Shown piece by piece: positions 1 to 11,976 of a stretch of DNA of 64,000 bases. Position numbers and translations under genes: made by a program. The DNA lies in the NCBI GenBank assembly GCA_002150815.3, contig NDFF03000024.1:186001-250000 (forward strand). Direction: 5' to 3'. The notes beneath the pieces were generated by a model. The model did no database searches. It was not told where the DNA came from and saw only the letters and a program-made list of their open reading frames with translations. Within the stretch, counting starts at the first letter, position 1. Each line of letters opens with the position of its first letter. Origin of the DNA: Grammothele lineata (lineage: Eukaryota > Basidiomycota > Agaricomycetes > Polyporales > Polyporaceae).

Positions 1-1041
1 ACTCCTCCATCTTCGCCAACCGTGCATCAATGATGGGTCTCAAGTGAGGGATCGTCTTCTGGGTGGTGCTCCTAACGTCACTCGTCAAAGTACCAACGAT
101 GCTGCAAGCTCCCGCGTCAGAAGTCCTGCGTGAGAGATTGCTGGCAGACACTGACCTCTTCAAGAACCGCGGAAGCCTTTTCAAACGGTTGCGATCCGAC
201 CCAAACGAGAGGGTGAACTTGATTGCGAGGTCAATGTACTCTGCATTACGACCTTAGTAGCGCTGCGTTAACTACGCATACCCGGAAATACGAAGTACGA
301 AACTCACAGGCGGGCGCGCCGACGAACACGCGGTTACTGGCCCGAGCCACTATCTTCTGCATCGTGGGGAACGCGTTGATCGTCGTCCACTCTGGTTCCT
401 CAGTTCAACATTATGGTCGAGTGCCACTCTGATGATGAACTCACCGTCTCCGACCGTCGGAATATGGTCCGGAACCGCAAGCGTAAGCTCGTCCAGAACG
501 TCCGGCAAGACCACGGGGAGCGTGCGCATGAGCTTCTCCCGGATGATATCGACATGGTATGGGTCGTCAAGCCAGGCCCTGCCGATGGTGTATGTGCTAT
601 TGAGGCCCGCCTCGGCGCCTTCGATGAAGGAGACTTCGTCGTCGGGTCGCTTGCGAAGGTCCTCAATCATCTTAGCACCGCTGACAATGACCATCCAAGT
701 CTCCGGCGTTGCAATCTTGAAGGCACGGCCAGGGTACTAAGATGGACATGAGTTTTAACAGCGGTACCGCGAGGACGTGGTGCAGACCTTGCGGTAGCCC
801 TCAAGGATGGTGTCCTTGGCATTGTATAGGAAGTTGTATGCGCCAATATACGAAAAGATGGGAGCAGAGGGACCGCCGACAGTCGGGATAGAGTTGAGCT
901 GTAGGATATAGTCACTGATGAGCGGCCATATCGACTAGATACTCATGGTACCAGACGTACGGGGTCCATCTTCCAGCGAATGAGATAGGCAGCAACAAGA
1001 GCCGCTACGACCGTGTATACGACCGTCGCAGTGTCGTCCAT
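1..1041 (-). CDS. Cytochrome P450 A, CYP512-like, N-terminal part (runs off left edge)
   Basis: Seen: the start codon at 1041-1039 opens a short exon with an N-terminal membrane anchor (MDDTATVVYTVVAALVAAY, then RWKMDP). The proline/glycine hinge IPTVGGPSAP (about 835-905) follows, then MVIVSGAKMIEDLRKRPDDE (about 600-700), the conserved block YTIGRAWLDDPYHVDIIREK (about 500-600), MQKIVARASNRVFVG (about 310-400) and an exon ending RLAKMEE at the left edge. No stop or frameshift was seen in these exons; the rest (I-helix, heme loop) lies outside the window. Family knowledge: fungal ER-membrane monooxygenases of this type oxidise terpenoids or other lipophilic substrates with a P450 reductase; the substrate cannot be told. 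A TATA-like TATATA lies at 1098-1103, 57 nt upstream. It is closest to P450 C: both lack the intron between the RPDDE and LNSTYTIGR blocks that D-G have. The subfamily name is inference. Confidence 0.85.
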
Positions 1042-1806
1042 GGCGATAGTAGTAGGAGGTTACAGAGAATGCCTCCCACCGAGGCAGCCTCCTATGCTAT
1101 ATACGTGAGGGTTGGTGCTACGGAGGATTGTGCCGACACGGGCCCGGCGGGGACCCGGGAAGCACCAGTGGGAGTAGACGACGTTCCCACATAGTCAAAA
1201 GCTATTACAGAAGTGCCTCGCGCTTCCAGAAAGCGATGTCGTTGAAACTGTATACGAGCCTGGGCCATGCTGAAATTGTCAGTTGGGTGTCACGACCATC
1301 ACTATCCGATTTGAACGTACTATTAATTGAGACAGCGCTCCTTTCACGAAGTGGCGGTAGGTAGAACGTAGTCCAGGAAAGTTACTTGGAGGATAACTTG
1401 AAGGTGCTATGACAGCACGGAGGACGGGTAGACGGAGTTGAAAAGTGCCACGTGTCGCGAGGTCGCGTGGCCTGACTGAAGGCGCCCAGCGGACTTGCAA
1501 CAACTAGGACCGCCGGCTATTTCCGGCTACCTCCTACTTCTCGCACTGAGGCACTCTACTATAATCGGTATCACCCTGCAGACTCTCAGCAAGGACTCTG
1601 GCAACTTTACCACGATAGACCTCCGGGCTTTGCGAGCGAAACGGAACGTACATGAAACTGCTCTCGTGTTTGCCTTCTTGCAGTACGGTAGCTGACGAGG
1701 ACAGCGTTTAGTCACACGGCCCGAGGGAAGCTTGACGTGGTACAAGTACGTTCGAAATCTCCCTATTCATTGTTACCAGCATACTACGCGCATCTCAATC
1801 TGGTTT
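1042..1806. other. Intergenic spacer A-B, old duplicate of the C-D spacer
   Basis: No gene supported. The stretch aligns by eye with 16694-17732. For example, the blocks around 1600-1665 (TTTACCACGATAGACC, CGAAACGGAACGTA) match 17320-17365 with scattered differences. This shows that the spacer was copied together with the flanking P450s. Confidence 0.6.
1098..1103 (-). promoter_or_regulatory. TATA-like element of P450 A
   Basis: TATATA about 57 nt upstream of the A start codon. P450 C has the equivalent motif at nearly the same distance (16752-16760), in line with the A-B / C-D duplication. Confidence 0.45.
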
Positions 1807-2580
1807 TCACACCTCAGAGGGAGCCGATCGCTTGCGAAACAGTAGTCTCGAGCGGGAACTCGGCCGGGATGACCTGAGCCCCTGCGAAATCGGTGTTCGG
1901 TGGATGCGTCGTTGGGCTGCCGCCAGCAAATTCGAAGTCCTAATCGACGTTGAGGAACGTGAAGAGCGCATTAAGCTGGATGGACGCGAAGAATTGTCCA
2001 GCATTACCCGGCGCGTGCAAAGGAACGCGTAAATCGACATCCATTCGGGGAGAGTAGGGAAGACTTAGCTCACCATGCGTGTCGCCCGTGCCTGAGCAAG
2101 TACTCTGCCGAGTTGTGCATTATCTGGCAGTTGGTGCCTCCGCTGTATCTTGTACGTATTGACGCAAACAGGAACATATCGAACGCCGCAGCTCAGAGTA
2201 CAATGCCTGGTCGTGGTGCGTCAGGCGGGCGACGACGGACGCGAGCATACGGGGGTTTATGTCTTTCATTCGGACCTTACACACAATGATACCTGTCGAT
2301 GCAAATAGCATCAGCGAATTACACCGGAGGTGGAGAGACATTTTGGAGGACGTAAGCGTATGTATTCCGTTGAAGTGTTGAGACTCGCGCAGGAAGCTGT
2401 TCAGCCTTCACATCTTAACCATCCCTGCCTTCGTCCATACATCCGCTGTAATGGCACCCCAACTTCAGCGCAGAGTGACTCCATGTACTCCCGCGTAGCT
2501 GTGAGATTGCATAACAGGTACGCGATGCTCTGTGCTCGTGTGCGAGCTAACGCCACTAGCAAGCCCTGCAGCGGGAAGTT
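1807..2580 (-). pseudogene. Cytochrome P450 B, 3' relic
   Basis: Seen: a degenerate copy of the last three exons of a P450, closest to gene D. Recognisable pieces are the K-helix exon (about 2360-2580; RLNSFLRESQHFNGI and the region matching APEYMEPLRAE), the exon ending in a GHG-R-H-A-like stretch (about 2070-2340), and a C-terminal exon (about 1807-2040) whose end reads ETTVSQAIGS instead of LLFRKRS. The heme loop is damaged: the CPGRFFA segment has become a non-matching GQFFAS-like reading, and frames shift between blocks. Nothing upstream of the K-helix exon is present, so the first two thirds are missing. It cannot make a P450. Confidence 0.75.
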
Positions 2581-2931
2581 GGGCTGAATTCCGGAGGGAT
2601 CCGAAGGTTCACACATCCGTTCCGACCGCATTCGCGTTTCAGGACTAGGATCAGGAGTCAACTTGGTTTGTTTGGTGTGGCTATTCGCAACGATACACAA
2701 ATAGACACAGCTAACATTCCCGGTCCGGTCAATACATGGTTCCAAGCCCGCGGAGCGCTGCACCTCCTCCAACCCACGACACGCCCAACTAACCTCAGCC
2801 CTTCTGACATTGCCGGGATTGCTACGTTGCTGGAAATCGCGGAGTACGAACTATGTTGGAGAAAGCAAGTCCGAGGCGTTCTGGTTAAGCTCCTGGCCCT
2901 ACATGCTCCCAGGGTATGAGACGCCCACTCA
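2581..2931. other. Junction between P450 relic B and P450 C
   Basis: Holds no gene or P450 similarity that I can see. This is where the 5' part of B is lost, so it marks the deletion or rearrangement point between the duplicated unit and gene C. Confidence 0.4.
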
Positions 2932-4169
2932 TCACTTGTCGATTGACGACTGACGCTTGCGGAACAGCAGCTTCGCAGTAGGATCCGGAACGACCTGCTC
3001 CGCGAAGTACACATTGCGCGGGCGCTCGGTGCCCTCGGCCAACTTAAAGTCGTAGTTCACGACGAGGAACGCCAGGAGCGCCTTGAGCTCGTTAGCCGCA
3101 AAGAACCGTCCGGGGCTGTGCGTGCGCGTCAGGACCCACAATTCGGAATCTCTCGTACGCTTCTACGGGAGACGTACCACGCGTGGCGGCCGTGCCCGAA
3201 GGGGATGTATTCCGTGCTCGTGTTCACGTACTGGTGTTTCGTGCCCTCACCCTCGGTCTGGCGCATCTTGGCGAAACGGAAGGGGTCGAAGTCGTCTGGA
3301 CTAGGGTAGAGACCCTCGTCGTGGTGCATCGCGTACGAGGCGCCGTTGACCAAGGTACCTGCCGGGATGCGAGTGCCGTCGGGAAGTGTGATATCCTTGA
3401 ACACCTTGCGGGTGAGCGCGACTGCGAGCGCGTGAATTTTCGTTCAAATGATCAGAGATGAGAAAGTGAGATGAGGACGTACCGACGTTGATGCCGTTCT
3501 GGCGCTGAGACTCGCGCAGGAGGCTGTCAAGCTTCCACATCTTACCGATCGACGCTTTGGACCAGCCTTCCGCTTTGAGAATCGGCTCAATCTCGTCACG
3601 AAGAGGCTGAAGGTACTCAGGAGCAGCGGCGAGATGGTAGAGCGCGTGCGTGACGCTCTGGGGTGTTTGTCAGGGAATGATGCGTATCGAAAGTTCATCT
3701 GACTCACGTTAGACGAGGTATGGATAGCCGCGAAATTGACGAGAAGGATGCGCTCGACCATGGCCTGTATGGTGCTGTTCCGGGGAAGTGCCTGCTCGAT
3801 GATCCATTGTACCATATCATTCTACCACAAACATAGTCTAATCTCAGTGTATGCCGCTAAAAATTGACGAGGGTACTCACCGGTCTTTCCTCCCACCCAT
3901 CGCCGAACTCCTTCATCTTTGCCAGCCGCGCTTCGATGATGGGCTTCAGGTGAGGAACGGCCTTCTGAGTGGTGGCCCTAGCCTCGCTCGTCAAAGTCCC
4001 AGCGATTCTACGAGTGCGCGCGTCAGAAGGCGAATACAAGGAATGGTTAACAGACACTGACCCCTTCAAGAGCCGCGGGAGCTTCTTCAAGCGGCGGCGG
4101 TCTGCCGAAAGCGAGAGAGTGTATTTGATTGCGAGACCGATGTACTCCGCATTACGACCTGGTAGCGCC

Positions 4170-6579
4170 CATCAGCAGATGTCCAAATCCCTTAAGCGCC
4201 CTTAAACGCCCTTAAACGCCCTTAAAACAGCATCTAAGGCAATCAAGACGAAAGTGTTAAGGGCGGCGGTTTCTTCGATTAAGGGCTCGAGACTAAGGGC
4301 AGCAAGGGCAGCAAGTGCGGCCAAGGCCCTCAAAGAGCATGCTAGGAAAACATTGGTTTCATAGCACGTCTCTGACATATTCGCACGAGAGGTATGTAGG
4401 GAGAACAATAGGATAGAATTGTCTAATACAGAACAAGCTACGCTAATACGAAGGTTACTTATCACTAGTAATGACGCTATCCCTGCCTGTTGCCCACACC
4501 TACGCGACGCGGACGTCCTCCTTCTGCTCGACACTGACGTCCCGTGGATCGACACCGTGAACAACATCCTGTGCCGGGGTGAAACTCTTCCTTGTCAGCA
4601 ACGACCCGTTCAAGTGCAATCACAGCTGGACGCACCTCGACGTGAACATGGTGCGCATGGCGGACGTCAAGACCGCGCGAGCGCAGGTCTTCACCTCAGC
4701 GCATCCTGCCCCCACCTCCCTTGCTCAGCCAGAGAAGATTGAGGCATGCCAGAGGCGCGTCACCACCGCGCGCAAGGCGTACCTGTCCCATGCGCTGCGG
4801 CAAAGTGTACACTGGCTCTAGACGCGGTCATCCTAACAGCACCCGTCATCCAGGGCGCGCTGTACATGGGCGCGCATTCAGCGACGCCGAGTGTGGGGCA
4901 GCACGTGTCCACGGTGAGCACCGTGTGGAACACCCGAAACGCCTGGCCCCCTGGGAGCATGTACGAGCCTCGGGTGGGCGTTGGGCGTACGCATCAGCAG
5001 TGGGAAAAACTCACATGTACAGCCGTCAAGGCCCTGGATGCATAGTGCGTGGACAGGATGTTCATTGTTGAACGTGCGCGACTTGGGGGGACATAGCAGT
5101 CACGGACAGCACATCTTCGAGCGTCTTCGTGCTGGACGAGGGCGCCTGAGGAGGGGGATCTTGAGGTACGGGATACACGTCCAGAGCAAGAAAAAGTAAG
5201 AAGAAAGACCGCAAAGGAGAGGCAATAGACAAGAGGAAGACGAGAGCGACGCTGAGGCGAGAGCGACGTGGTGGAAAGGGAAAGAGCACAAGTCCGAAGC
5301 GCCCAAACGCCGTCGCCAGCTGGCACGTCGGGTTTTGGCGCTTCAGTACATGCTCCTCTCCACCACCTTGCTCGCGCTCCTCTCGCTTCCTCGATCAACA
5401 GCTGTATCATAAGGTAGATGACTGAGGGAAAGAGAATCAAAGGTGAGCAATGTCTCTCTTCCATACTAGATCTTCTTACTTCTCAGTGAGCCAGCACTAT
5501 CTCTAATTCAGTGTACTGCGCTTGGGCTTGAACATCGACAAATGCGAAGACAAATCGACGGATTTTAATACCTACACTCACACGCTGCCGAGGCGCGAAT
5601 GGACACTGCAGCAGGGAGTGAATGAGATTGCATTCAGGTAATGGGTACCACGGAGTTGTGAGTCCTATGTCGTCATTTGTCTTCCTCACTCCCAACCTCG
5701 CGCACCCCCCAGTCCCGCTGCCCGCTCTCGAGCAGCCTCTGTCTGTTATATGCAGTACCTACAACTGCCGCCGTCGCTTATGCCCCTTACTCTCGCGCTC
5801 CCCAACCTCGTTTGTCACGCTATCTGGCGGTGTCAACAACGCCAGTCTATCCTGTGCATTCTCGACAAGAGTATGCAGTAGCTTGCAACAGGTGCGCCTT
5901 TCAGAACTCACACTTCTTAACGCTCCGTTATCCCCGGGGCCCATCTTCGTTTAGGTCGCTTTTGCGATGCCAATCGTAACGGTGGCCCCGCCTCCATCAC
6001 ACCTGCAAGCCGACGTACATGCGGCACTCCACTCCCAATGTGCTGCGCTCGCCATCACCCGTCTAGCCGCCTTCCCAATACCGACCGTAACGACGACCTC
6101 ATCATATCCGCGCCCACAAGCTGACACGTACCTGACACAGCACGCTGCGTTCCTCGCAGCGTGCTGCAAACCTTGGTGTGATGCTGCGAGTGTGTGCTGC
6201 ACTTTGCCCGCGCCAGTTGTTGCGCATGCGTAGCCGCTATAGTACGCTCTAGGGACTGGGGATGGTATGGTAGTGTGCACGGTTCAACGAGATGCGCTGA
6301 CTGCGGGTGCTGTTGATGCATGTGATGGAGCTTGTGCAGCGCATGCAAGCTTCGACGTTTGCGCAGGTATTCTAGTGCAAATACACCTATACATTCCGTA
6401 GCATCGAGCACGAACCCCTCTGTATTCGTACCGGAAATCCTATCATGCCGAATGCAAGGGCTCGCGGATTGCCGCCCTTAAACCGTACTTAAGACCCTTG
6501 TTCGTCTTGCTCAGCTTGCGGCCCTTGGGTGTCAAAATAAGGGCAGCAAGCGCTTAAGGGAATAGGGCATCTGCTGATG
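4170..6579. mobile_element. 2.4-kb TIR DNA element in intron 5 of P450 C
   Basis: Seen: terminal inverted repeats of about 30 bp begin CATCAGCAGATG at both ends (left 4170, right reading inward from 6579) and continue to CCCTTAAGCG with a few differences. Subterminal GCCCTTAA-type motifs repeat just inside both ends (4190-4225 and 6475-6560). The intron would be about 59 nt without it, against 55 nt in paralogue A (253-307). Left flank GTAGCGCC and right flank CCTCGGCG show no clear target duplication. Interior: short open frames (for example 4579-4821) and an imperfect duplication at 5965-6165; no transposase domain recognised. It is probably non-autonomous; superfamily unresolved. Confidence 0.65.
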
Positions 6580-7194
6580 CCTCGGCGTCAGCTGCGCACA
6601 TTCGAGAACGCGAAGGACGAAACTCACAAGCCGGCGCCCCAACAAACACGCGGTTGCTAGCCCGAGCCACTATCTTCTGCATCGTAGGGAAAGCGTTGAC
6701 AGTCGTCCACTCTAAATCTTAAGTTCAATACGATTGTCAGGTGCTCTGATGATGGAACTCACCGTCTCCGACCGTCGGAATGTAGTCCGGAACCGCAAGC
6801 GTAAGCTCGTCGAGAACGTCCGGCAAGACAACCGGAAGCGTGCGCATGAGCTTCTCCCGGATGATATCGACGTGGTATGGGTCGTCAATCCAGGCTCTGC
6901 CGATGGTGTACGTGCTGTTGAGGCTTTCCTCAGCGCCTTCGGTGAAGGAGACTTCGTCGTCGGGTCGCTTGCGGAGGTCGTCGATCATCTTAGCACCGCT
7001 GACAATGACCATCCATTGATCCGTTGTGGCGATCTTGAAAGCACGACCAGGGTACTAAGATAGACCTAAGTCTTCAACCGGTGATACGGGGTAAATTAAC
7101 GAGGGATTGATACAGACCTTACGGTAACCCTCGGAAAGGACCTCCTTGGCGTTGTACAGGTAGTTGTATGCACCAATGTACGAAAGAATGGGAG

Positions 7195-7201
7195 CAGAAG
7201 G
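7195..7201. repeat. Target site duplication CAGAAGG, left copy
   Basis: The same seven bases occur at 16514-16520. Keeping one copy rejoins P450 exon 2 in frame, giving the paralogue reading GGAGCAGAAGGACC as in A (GGAGCAGAGGGACC). Confidence 0.85.
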
Positions 7202-7269
7202 CACCCTATGGTGATCAAATATCCGTCCCTAACTGTCTAACCGGGCTTGACTAACGCCCATGATTAGTG

Positions 7270-7500
7270 ATGCCCGGACGCCGGCCGGAAATCAGATATA
7301 CGCGTACCTGATGTCCGGCCGGCTGTCTTTACTTCTCTCTATTGACTACTTGTAATATTATTATACCTACTGTAATCTTCCAGAGCAACTAGGATGATCG
7401 ACAAGCGTGTGTGTTCGGCCGGCCATCATAGAGTTCCCGACACACCTTCTCGGCCGGAGAGCTTGTGTGGTCGGAGTAAGCCGTCCGGCCGAACCCATGA
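7270..7500. repeat. CCGGCC motif cluster, left
   Basis: Several copies of a palindromic core around CGGCCGG (such as GTCCGGCCGG and TTCGGCCGGCC) lie between the left terminal repeat and the satellite arm. A matching cluster lies at 11395-11715. They are likely subterminal protein-binding repeats. Confidence 0.6.
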
Positions 7501-7859
7501 ATAGCTCAGAACAATTGATCTGGCTAAGAGGCTGGGCATCTTTGTCTATGTTGGGCTGACAGTGGTTATGTGCTAAGTGCAAGTGGACTGCATCTAGTAG
7601 CAGTGTGAAGGTTAGGTGGCTGATATCATCCCACCTATGGTGATCTATAAGGACAAGTTTGAACTTGTTGTGGGTATATTTGAGACAGTTACTCATGAGA
7701 AAACAGAGTTCCTTCATCATGTTAGTATGAGATGTTGTATTTGACTGTTGCTCAGGTTGCACCTGCAGGGTCTCGAGCAAGGAGCTCCTTTTCTATTGCT
7801 GATTTTCTCTCATTTATTACTGAGAGATCTTCACCATATTCCTATCGTTAGGCAGTGTT

Positions 7860-9240
7860 CCGATCGTTGGAAGCTTGTTTCTATCGTCCAAAGGATGTTT
7901 CTATCGTCGGAAACTTATTCCTATCGTCGGAAACATGTCTCTATCATCAGAAACTTATTCCTATCGTCGGAATTGTGTTTCTATCGTCGGAATTGTGTTT
8001 CTATCGTCGGAATTGTGTTTCTATCGTCGGAATTGTGTTTCTATCGTCGGAAACATGTTTCTATCGTCGGAAACATGTTTCTATCGTCGGAAATGTGTCT
8101 CTATCATCAGAAATGTATTCCTATCGTCGGAATTGCGATTCTATCGTCGGAAACACATTTCCATCGTCAGAAACTTGTCTCTGTTGTCAGAGACTCATCT
8201 CTATTGTTGGAAACTTGTTCCTACCATTGCATACCTGTCCCTACTGTCCAAAAGTTATTCTTATCGTCGGAAAGATGTTCCCATTGTCAAACAAGTAACT
8301 GTATCATCAGAAAGTGATTCCTACCGTCAGAAAGGTGTCTGTATTGTCAGAAAGTCAATCCTATTGTCGGAAGGGTGTCTCTATCATCGGAAAGTTATTA
8401 CTATCGTCGGAAATGTGTTTCTATCATCGGAAATGTGTTTCTATCATCGGAAACTTGTTTCTATCATCGGAAACATGTCTCTATGATTAGAAACTTATTC
8501 CTATCATCGGAATTGTGTTTCCATCGTCGGAAACTTGTCTCTGTCATCGGAAACTCATCTCTATTATTGGAAACTTGTTCCTACCATTACATACCTGTCC
8601 CTATTGTCCAAAAGTGATTCCGACCGTCGGAAAGGTGTCTGTATTGTCAGAAAGTCAATCCTATCGTCGGAAGGGTGTCTCTATCATCGGAAGGATGTCT
8701 CTGTCATCGGAAATGTATTCCTATCGTCGGAAAGTTATTACTATCGTCGGAAATTTGTTTCTATCGTCGGAAAGGTGTTTCCATCATCGGAAACTTGTTC
8801 CTACCATTAGAAACTCGCCCCTACTGTCGGAAAGGTGTTTCTATCATCAGAAACCTATTACTATCGTCGGAACATTGTCTCTAGTGTCGGAAATGTATTC
8901 CCATCATCGGAAAGGTGTTTCAATCATCGGAAACTTATTCCTATGGTCGGAAATGTGTTCTTATTGTCGGAAAGTTGTTCCTGCCATTAGAAACCTGTCC
9001 CTACTGTCGAAAAGCTGTGTGTAGTGTTGGAAGGCTGTGTTTATCGTCGGAAAGATGTCTCTATTGTCGGAAGTTCCTTTCTACTGTTGAAAACTTGTTT
9101 CTACCATTAAAAACCTCTTCTGACTGTTGAAAATGTTCTCCTATGGTCGGAAGCTTGTTTATATCATCGGAAACTTATTTCTATCATCGGAAGAGTATTC
9201 CCATCATTGGAACCTTGTTTCCATCGTTAGAATCTGACAT
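7860..9240 (+). repeat. 20-bp tandem repeat array, left arm
   Basis: Units resemble TTTCTATCGTCGGAAACNTG, exactly 20 bp apart, roughly 69 copies, variable at a few positions. The most regular units are at 7960-8100 and the most degenerate near 9000-9240. The period is not a multiple of three, so all three frames stay open by chance of composition; the resulting long serine/tyrosine/arginine frames are not taken as genes. Confidence 0.9.
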
Positions 9241-9967
9241 CTATCATCACAGTCTTGCTATTACTCTCAGACACTTGTCCTGCTCACACTCATATTCATT
9301 CTTGCATAGAAGACAGTAAAGATCCATCAATCAGAACCATGTACGAAATGTACACGTAATCAAAATCAATGGTTAAGATTTGAAATACAAGATGTGCATT
9401 GTTTCGCTAAGACAAGCAAGGAGAAGATACTGTATCTTCGGAACCAGTGGTCACACCAACATGATCTTGGATTCGTTGAAACCGCATTTTCAGCGGCTTT
9501 CGAGGGAGATCAAGCAAGTTAGAGGGATATAAGAACTCACTGAGCTATGCTTCAATCAGTGGGTACTGATGGAGAGCTGGTAGAGGTACGGTATACCATA
9601 TACCTCTGCATATACTCAGCACATTCCTACCCCTTTGCATGCATTGGATGCGCTATAGAAATGCGCACAGATTGCAACTAAGTTCATGAAAATCGGTGGA
9701 GATTTGAGGAAGATACACTGAAATCATTGTTGAAGGACTGTAGTTGCAGCATGAAGGCACTGTAAATACATTCCGTGTGGACTTGCTATACACAATGTGG
9801 TGCACACTTTCCATTATATCACCAACCACAGTCCCAATCTTTCAGGAAAGGACCCCACTGGCTGTTATTGAGGCTGCTGAACATGTTCTGATAGTCAGAA
9901 TATTTGTCCGATGGTTAGTTGCTCTACACTTCTCCTTGGGGATAGGTGTCAAGGGTCCAGTCATGGG
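9241..9967. other. Spacer between the two satellite arms
   Basis: AT-rich compared with the surrounding P450s and non-repetitive. The longest open frame is about 80 codons (9744-9983) with no recognised domain. It forms the loop of the large inverted structure. Confidence 0.5.
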
Positions 9968-11345
9968 AATACTCTTCCAATGATAGAAATAAGTTTCCGA
10001 TGATATAAACAAGCTTCCGACCATAGGAGAACATTTTCAACAGTCAGAAGAGGTTTTTAATGGTAGAAACAAGTTTTCAACAGTAGAAACGAACTTCCGA
10101 CAATAGAGACATGTTTTCAGCAATAGGAATTCATTTCCGATGATATATACACTGCTCCGACGATAGAAACAACTTTCCGACAATATAACAAAGTTCCCGA
10201 TGGTAGAAATGAGTTTCTGACTAAATGAAACTCGTTTCTACCACAGGGAAGTATCTCCGACGATACACACAGCCTTCCAACACTACACACAGCTTTCTAA
10301 CAGTAGGGGCAGGTTTCTAATGGCAAGAACAACTTTCCGACGATAAAAACACATTTCCGACCATAGGAATAAGTTTCCGATGATTGAAACACCTTTCCGA
10401 CGATGGGAATACGTTTCCGACACTGGAGACAAGGTTCCGACGATAGTAATAGGTTTCCGATGATAGAAACAAATTTCCGATGATAGAAACAAATTTCCGA
10501 CGATAGAAACACCCTTCCGACGATAGAAACAAATTTCCGATGATAGGAATACATTTTCGATGACAGAAACACCCTTCCGATGATAGAGACACCCTTCCGA
10601 CGATAGGATTGACTTTCCGACAATACAGACACCTTTCCGATGGTAGGAATAACGTTTGGGCAGTAGGGACAGGTATGTAATGGTAAAAACAAGTTTCCAA
10701 CAATCGAGATGAGTTTCCGATGACAGCAACATGTTTCCGACGATGAAAGCATGTTTCCGATGATAGAAATGCAATTCCGATGATAGGAATACGTTTCTGA
10801 TGATAGAGACACATTTCCAACGATAGAAACACATTTCCGATGATAGAAACGCAATTCCAATGATAGGAATAAGTTTCTGATGATAGAGACACGTTTCCGA
10901 CGATGAAAACAAGTTCCCGATGATAGAAACATGTTTCCGACAATAGAAGCACATTTCCGACGATAGAAACAAATTTCCGACGATAGAAACAAATTTCCGA
11001 CGATAGTAATAAGTTTCCGACGATAGAAACATGTTTCCGACGATAGAAATAAGTTTCCGACGATAGAAATAAGTTTCCGACGATAGAAACATTCTTTGGA
11101 CGATAGAAACAGGTTTCTGACGATGGAAACACCTTTCCGACGATAGGAATGATGTTTTGACAGTGGGAACAGGTATCTAATAGTAGGAACAAGTTTCCGA
11201 CAGCAGCAACAATGTTCCGACCATAGAAAACTTGATCCTACCATAGGATAGTATCTCTCACAGTAGAGAACTATATTCTGCCATAGGATTGTATCTCTAA
11301 TGGCAGGATCAGGTTTCCGATGGTAGGAACCGGTTTCCGATGATA
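9968..11345 (-). repeat. 20-bp tandem repeat array, right arm (inverted)
   Basis: Same 20-bp unit as 7860-9240 but reverse-complemented on the plus strand (TTCCGACGATAGAAACA...), roughly 69 copies. The units nearest the middle and the outer edge are the most degenerate and the central part the most regular, mirroring the left arm. Confidence 0.9.
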
Positions 11346-11394
11346 CATATACATACTGTAAGCTTGGACATCAGATTCTGGCCAGACACCTATA

Positions 11395-11715
11395 GTGATC
11401 ATCTTCTGAATCCGGCCGAACATTCTACATGCCTACACATTCAATCCCGGCCAAACACTATGCACGGCAACAAGCCGAGGTCGGCCGGGTGCTTCCGGGG
11501 TAGATCCACCCTGTCCGGCCGGACACCTCTTATGCTGTCTGGGTTACCCCCGGCCGGACATTAGATCTGTCAATGCGCTTGTTCCGGCCGGATCGACTAT
11601 CAATATGCATCTAATTTACAGGGGGTAAGGGGAGCTCTCGGCCGGACGCTCCAGGCCGCTATATGAAATATCCCGGCCGAATCACTAATAATGAGAAATC
11701 TAATGATGTCCGGCC
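11395..11715. repeat. CCGGCC motif cluster, right
   Basis: About ten CGGCC-containing motifs at 20-40 bp spacing (such as TGTCCGGCCGGACA and GTTCCGGCCGGATC). It mirrors 7270-7500. The retrotransposon target CGGCC (11711-11715) lies inside one of these motifs. Confidence 0.6.
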
Positions 11716-11976
11716 TGTGGAATTTTGTATTGCCTATCTCGTATCGAGCTCACGCACGTCCTCCAACCCCACGTCCACCCTCTTCACTCCACTCCGATCG
11801 TTTCCATAGTTTCGTGCTTATCTTATCTTTCGAGTATATTAGCCTCCCGTGTACGTAGTCGTTCGGCACGCGTTTGCACGGTCCAAACGCGAATCCCATC
11901 GCTTCCGTGCGCCCCCTCTCGTCCGCTCGACTCGCCGCGTGCTCTCCGGCGTCTCGCCACCGCCGTTTTTCTTACA
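11716..11976 (+). repeat. 5' LTR of the gag-only retrotransposon
   Basis: 261 bp, begins TGTGG and ends TTACA; by eye identical to 16169-16429. Confidence 0.9.

Noticed and set aside
4579..5300. Transposase fragment inside the intron element
   Set aside because: The short frames have no recognisable catalytic or DNA-binding motif.
7748..9130. Open frames of up to 200 codons rich in S-E-T-x-F-Y-R-R-K-x-V-S-I-V-G-N units, plus strand
   Set aside because: They are a by-product of a stop-free 20-bp repeat read in all three frames; no start context or domain, and the mirror array gives the same on the other strand.
7860..9240. CRISPR-like repeat array
   Set aside because: Units are contiguous 20-bp tandem repeats without unique spacers, in a eukaryotic transposon.
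10283..11244. Minus-strand frames of 269-315 codons
   Set aside because: Same 20-bp repeat artefact in the inverted arm.
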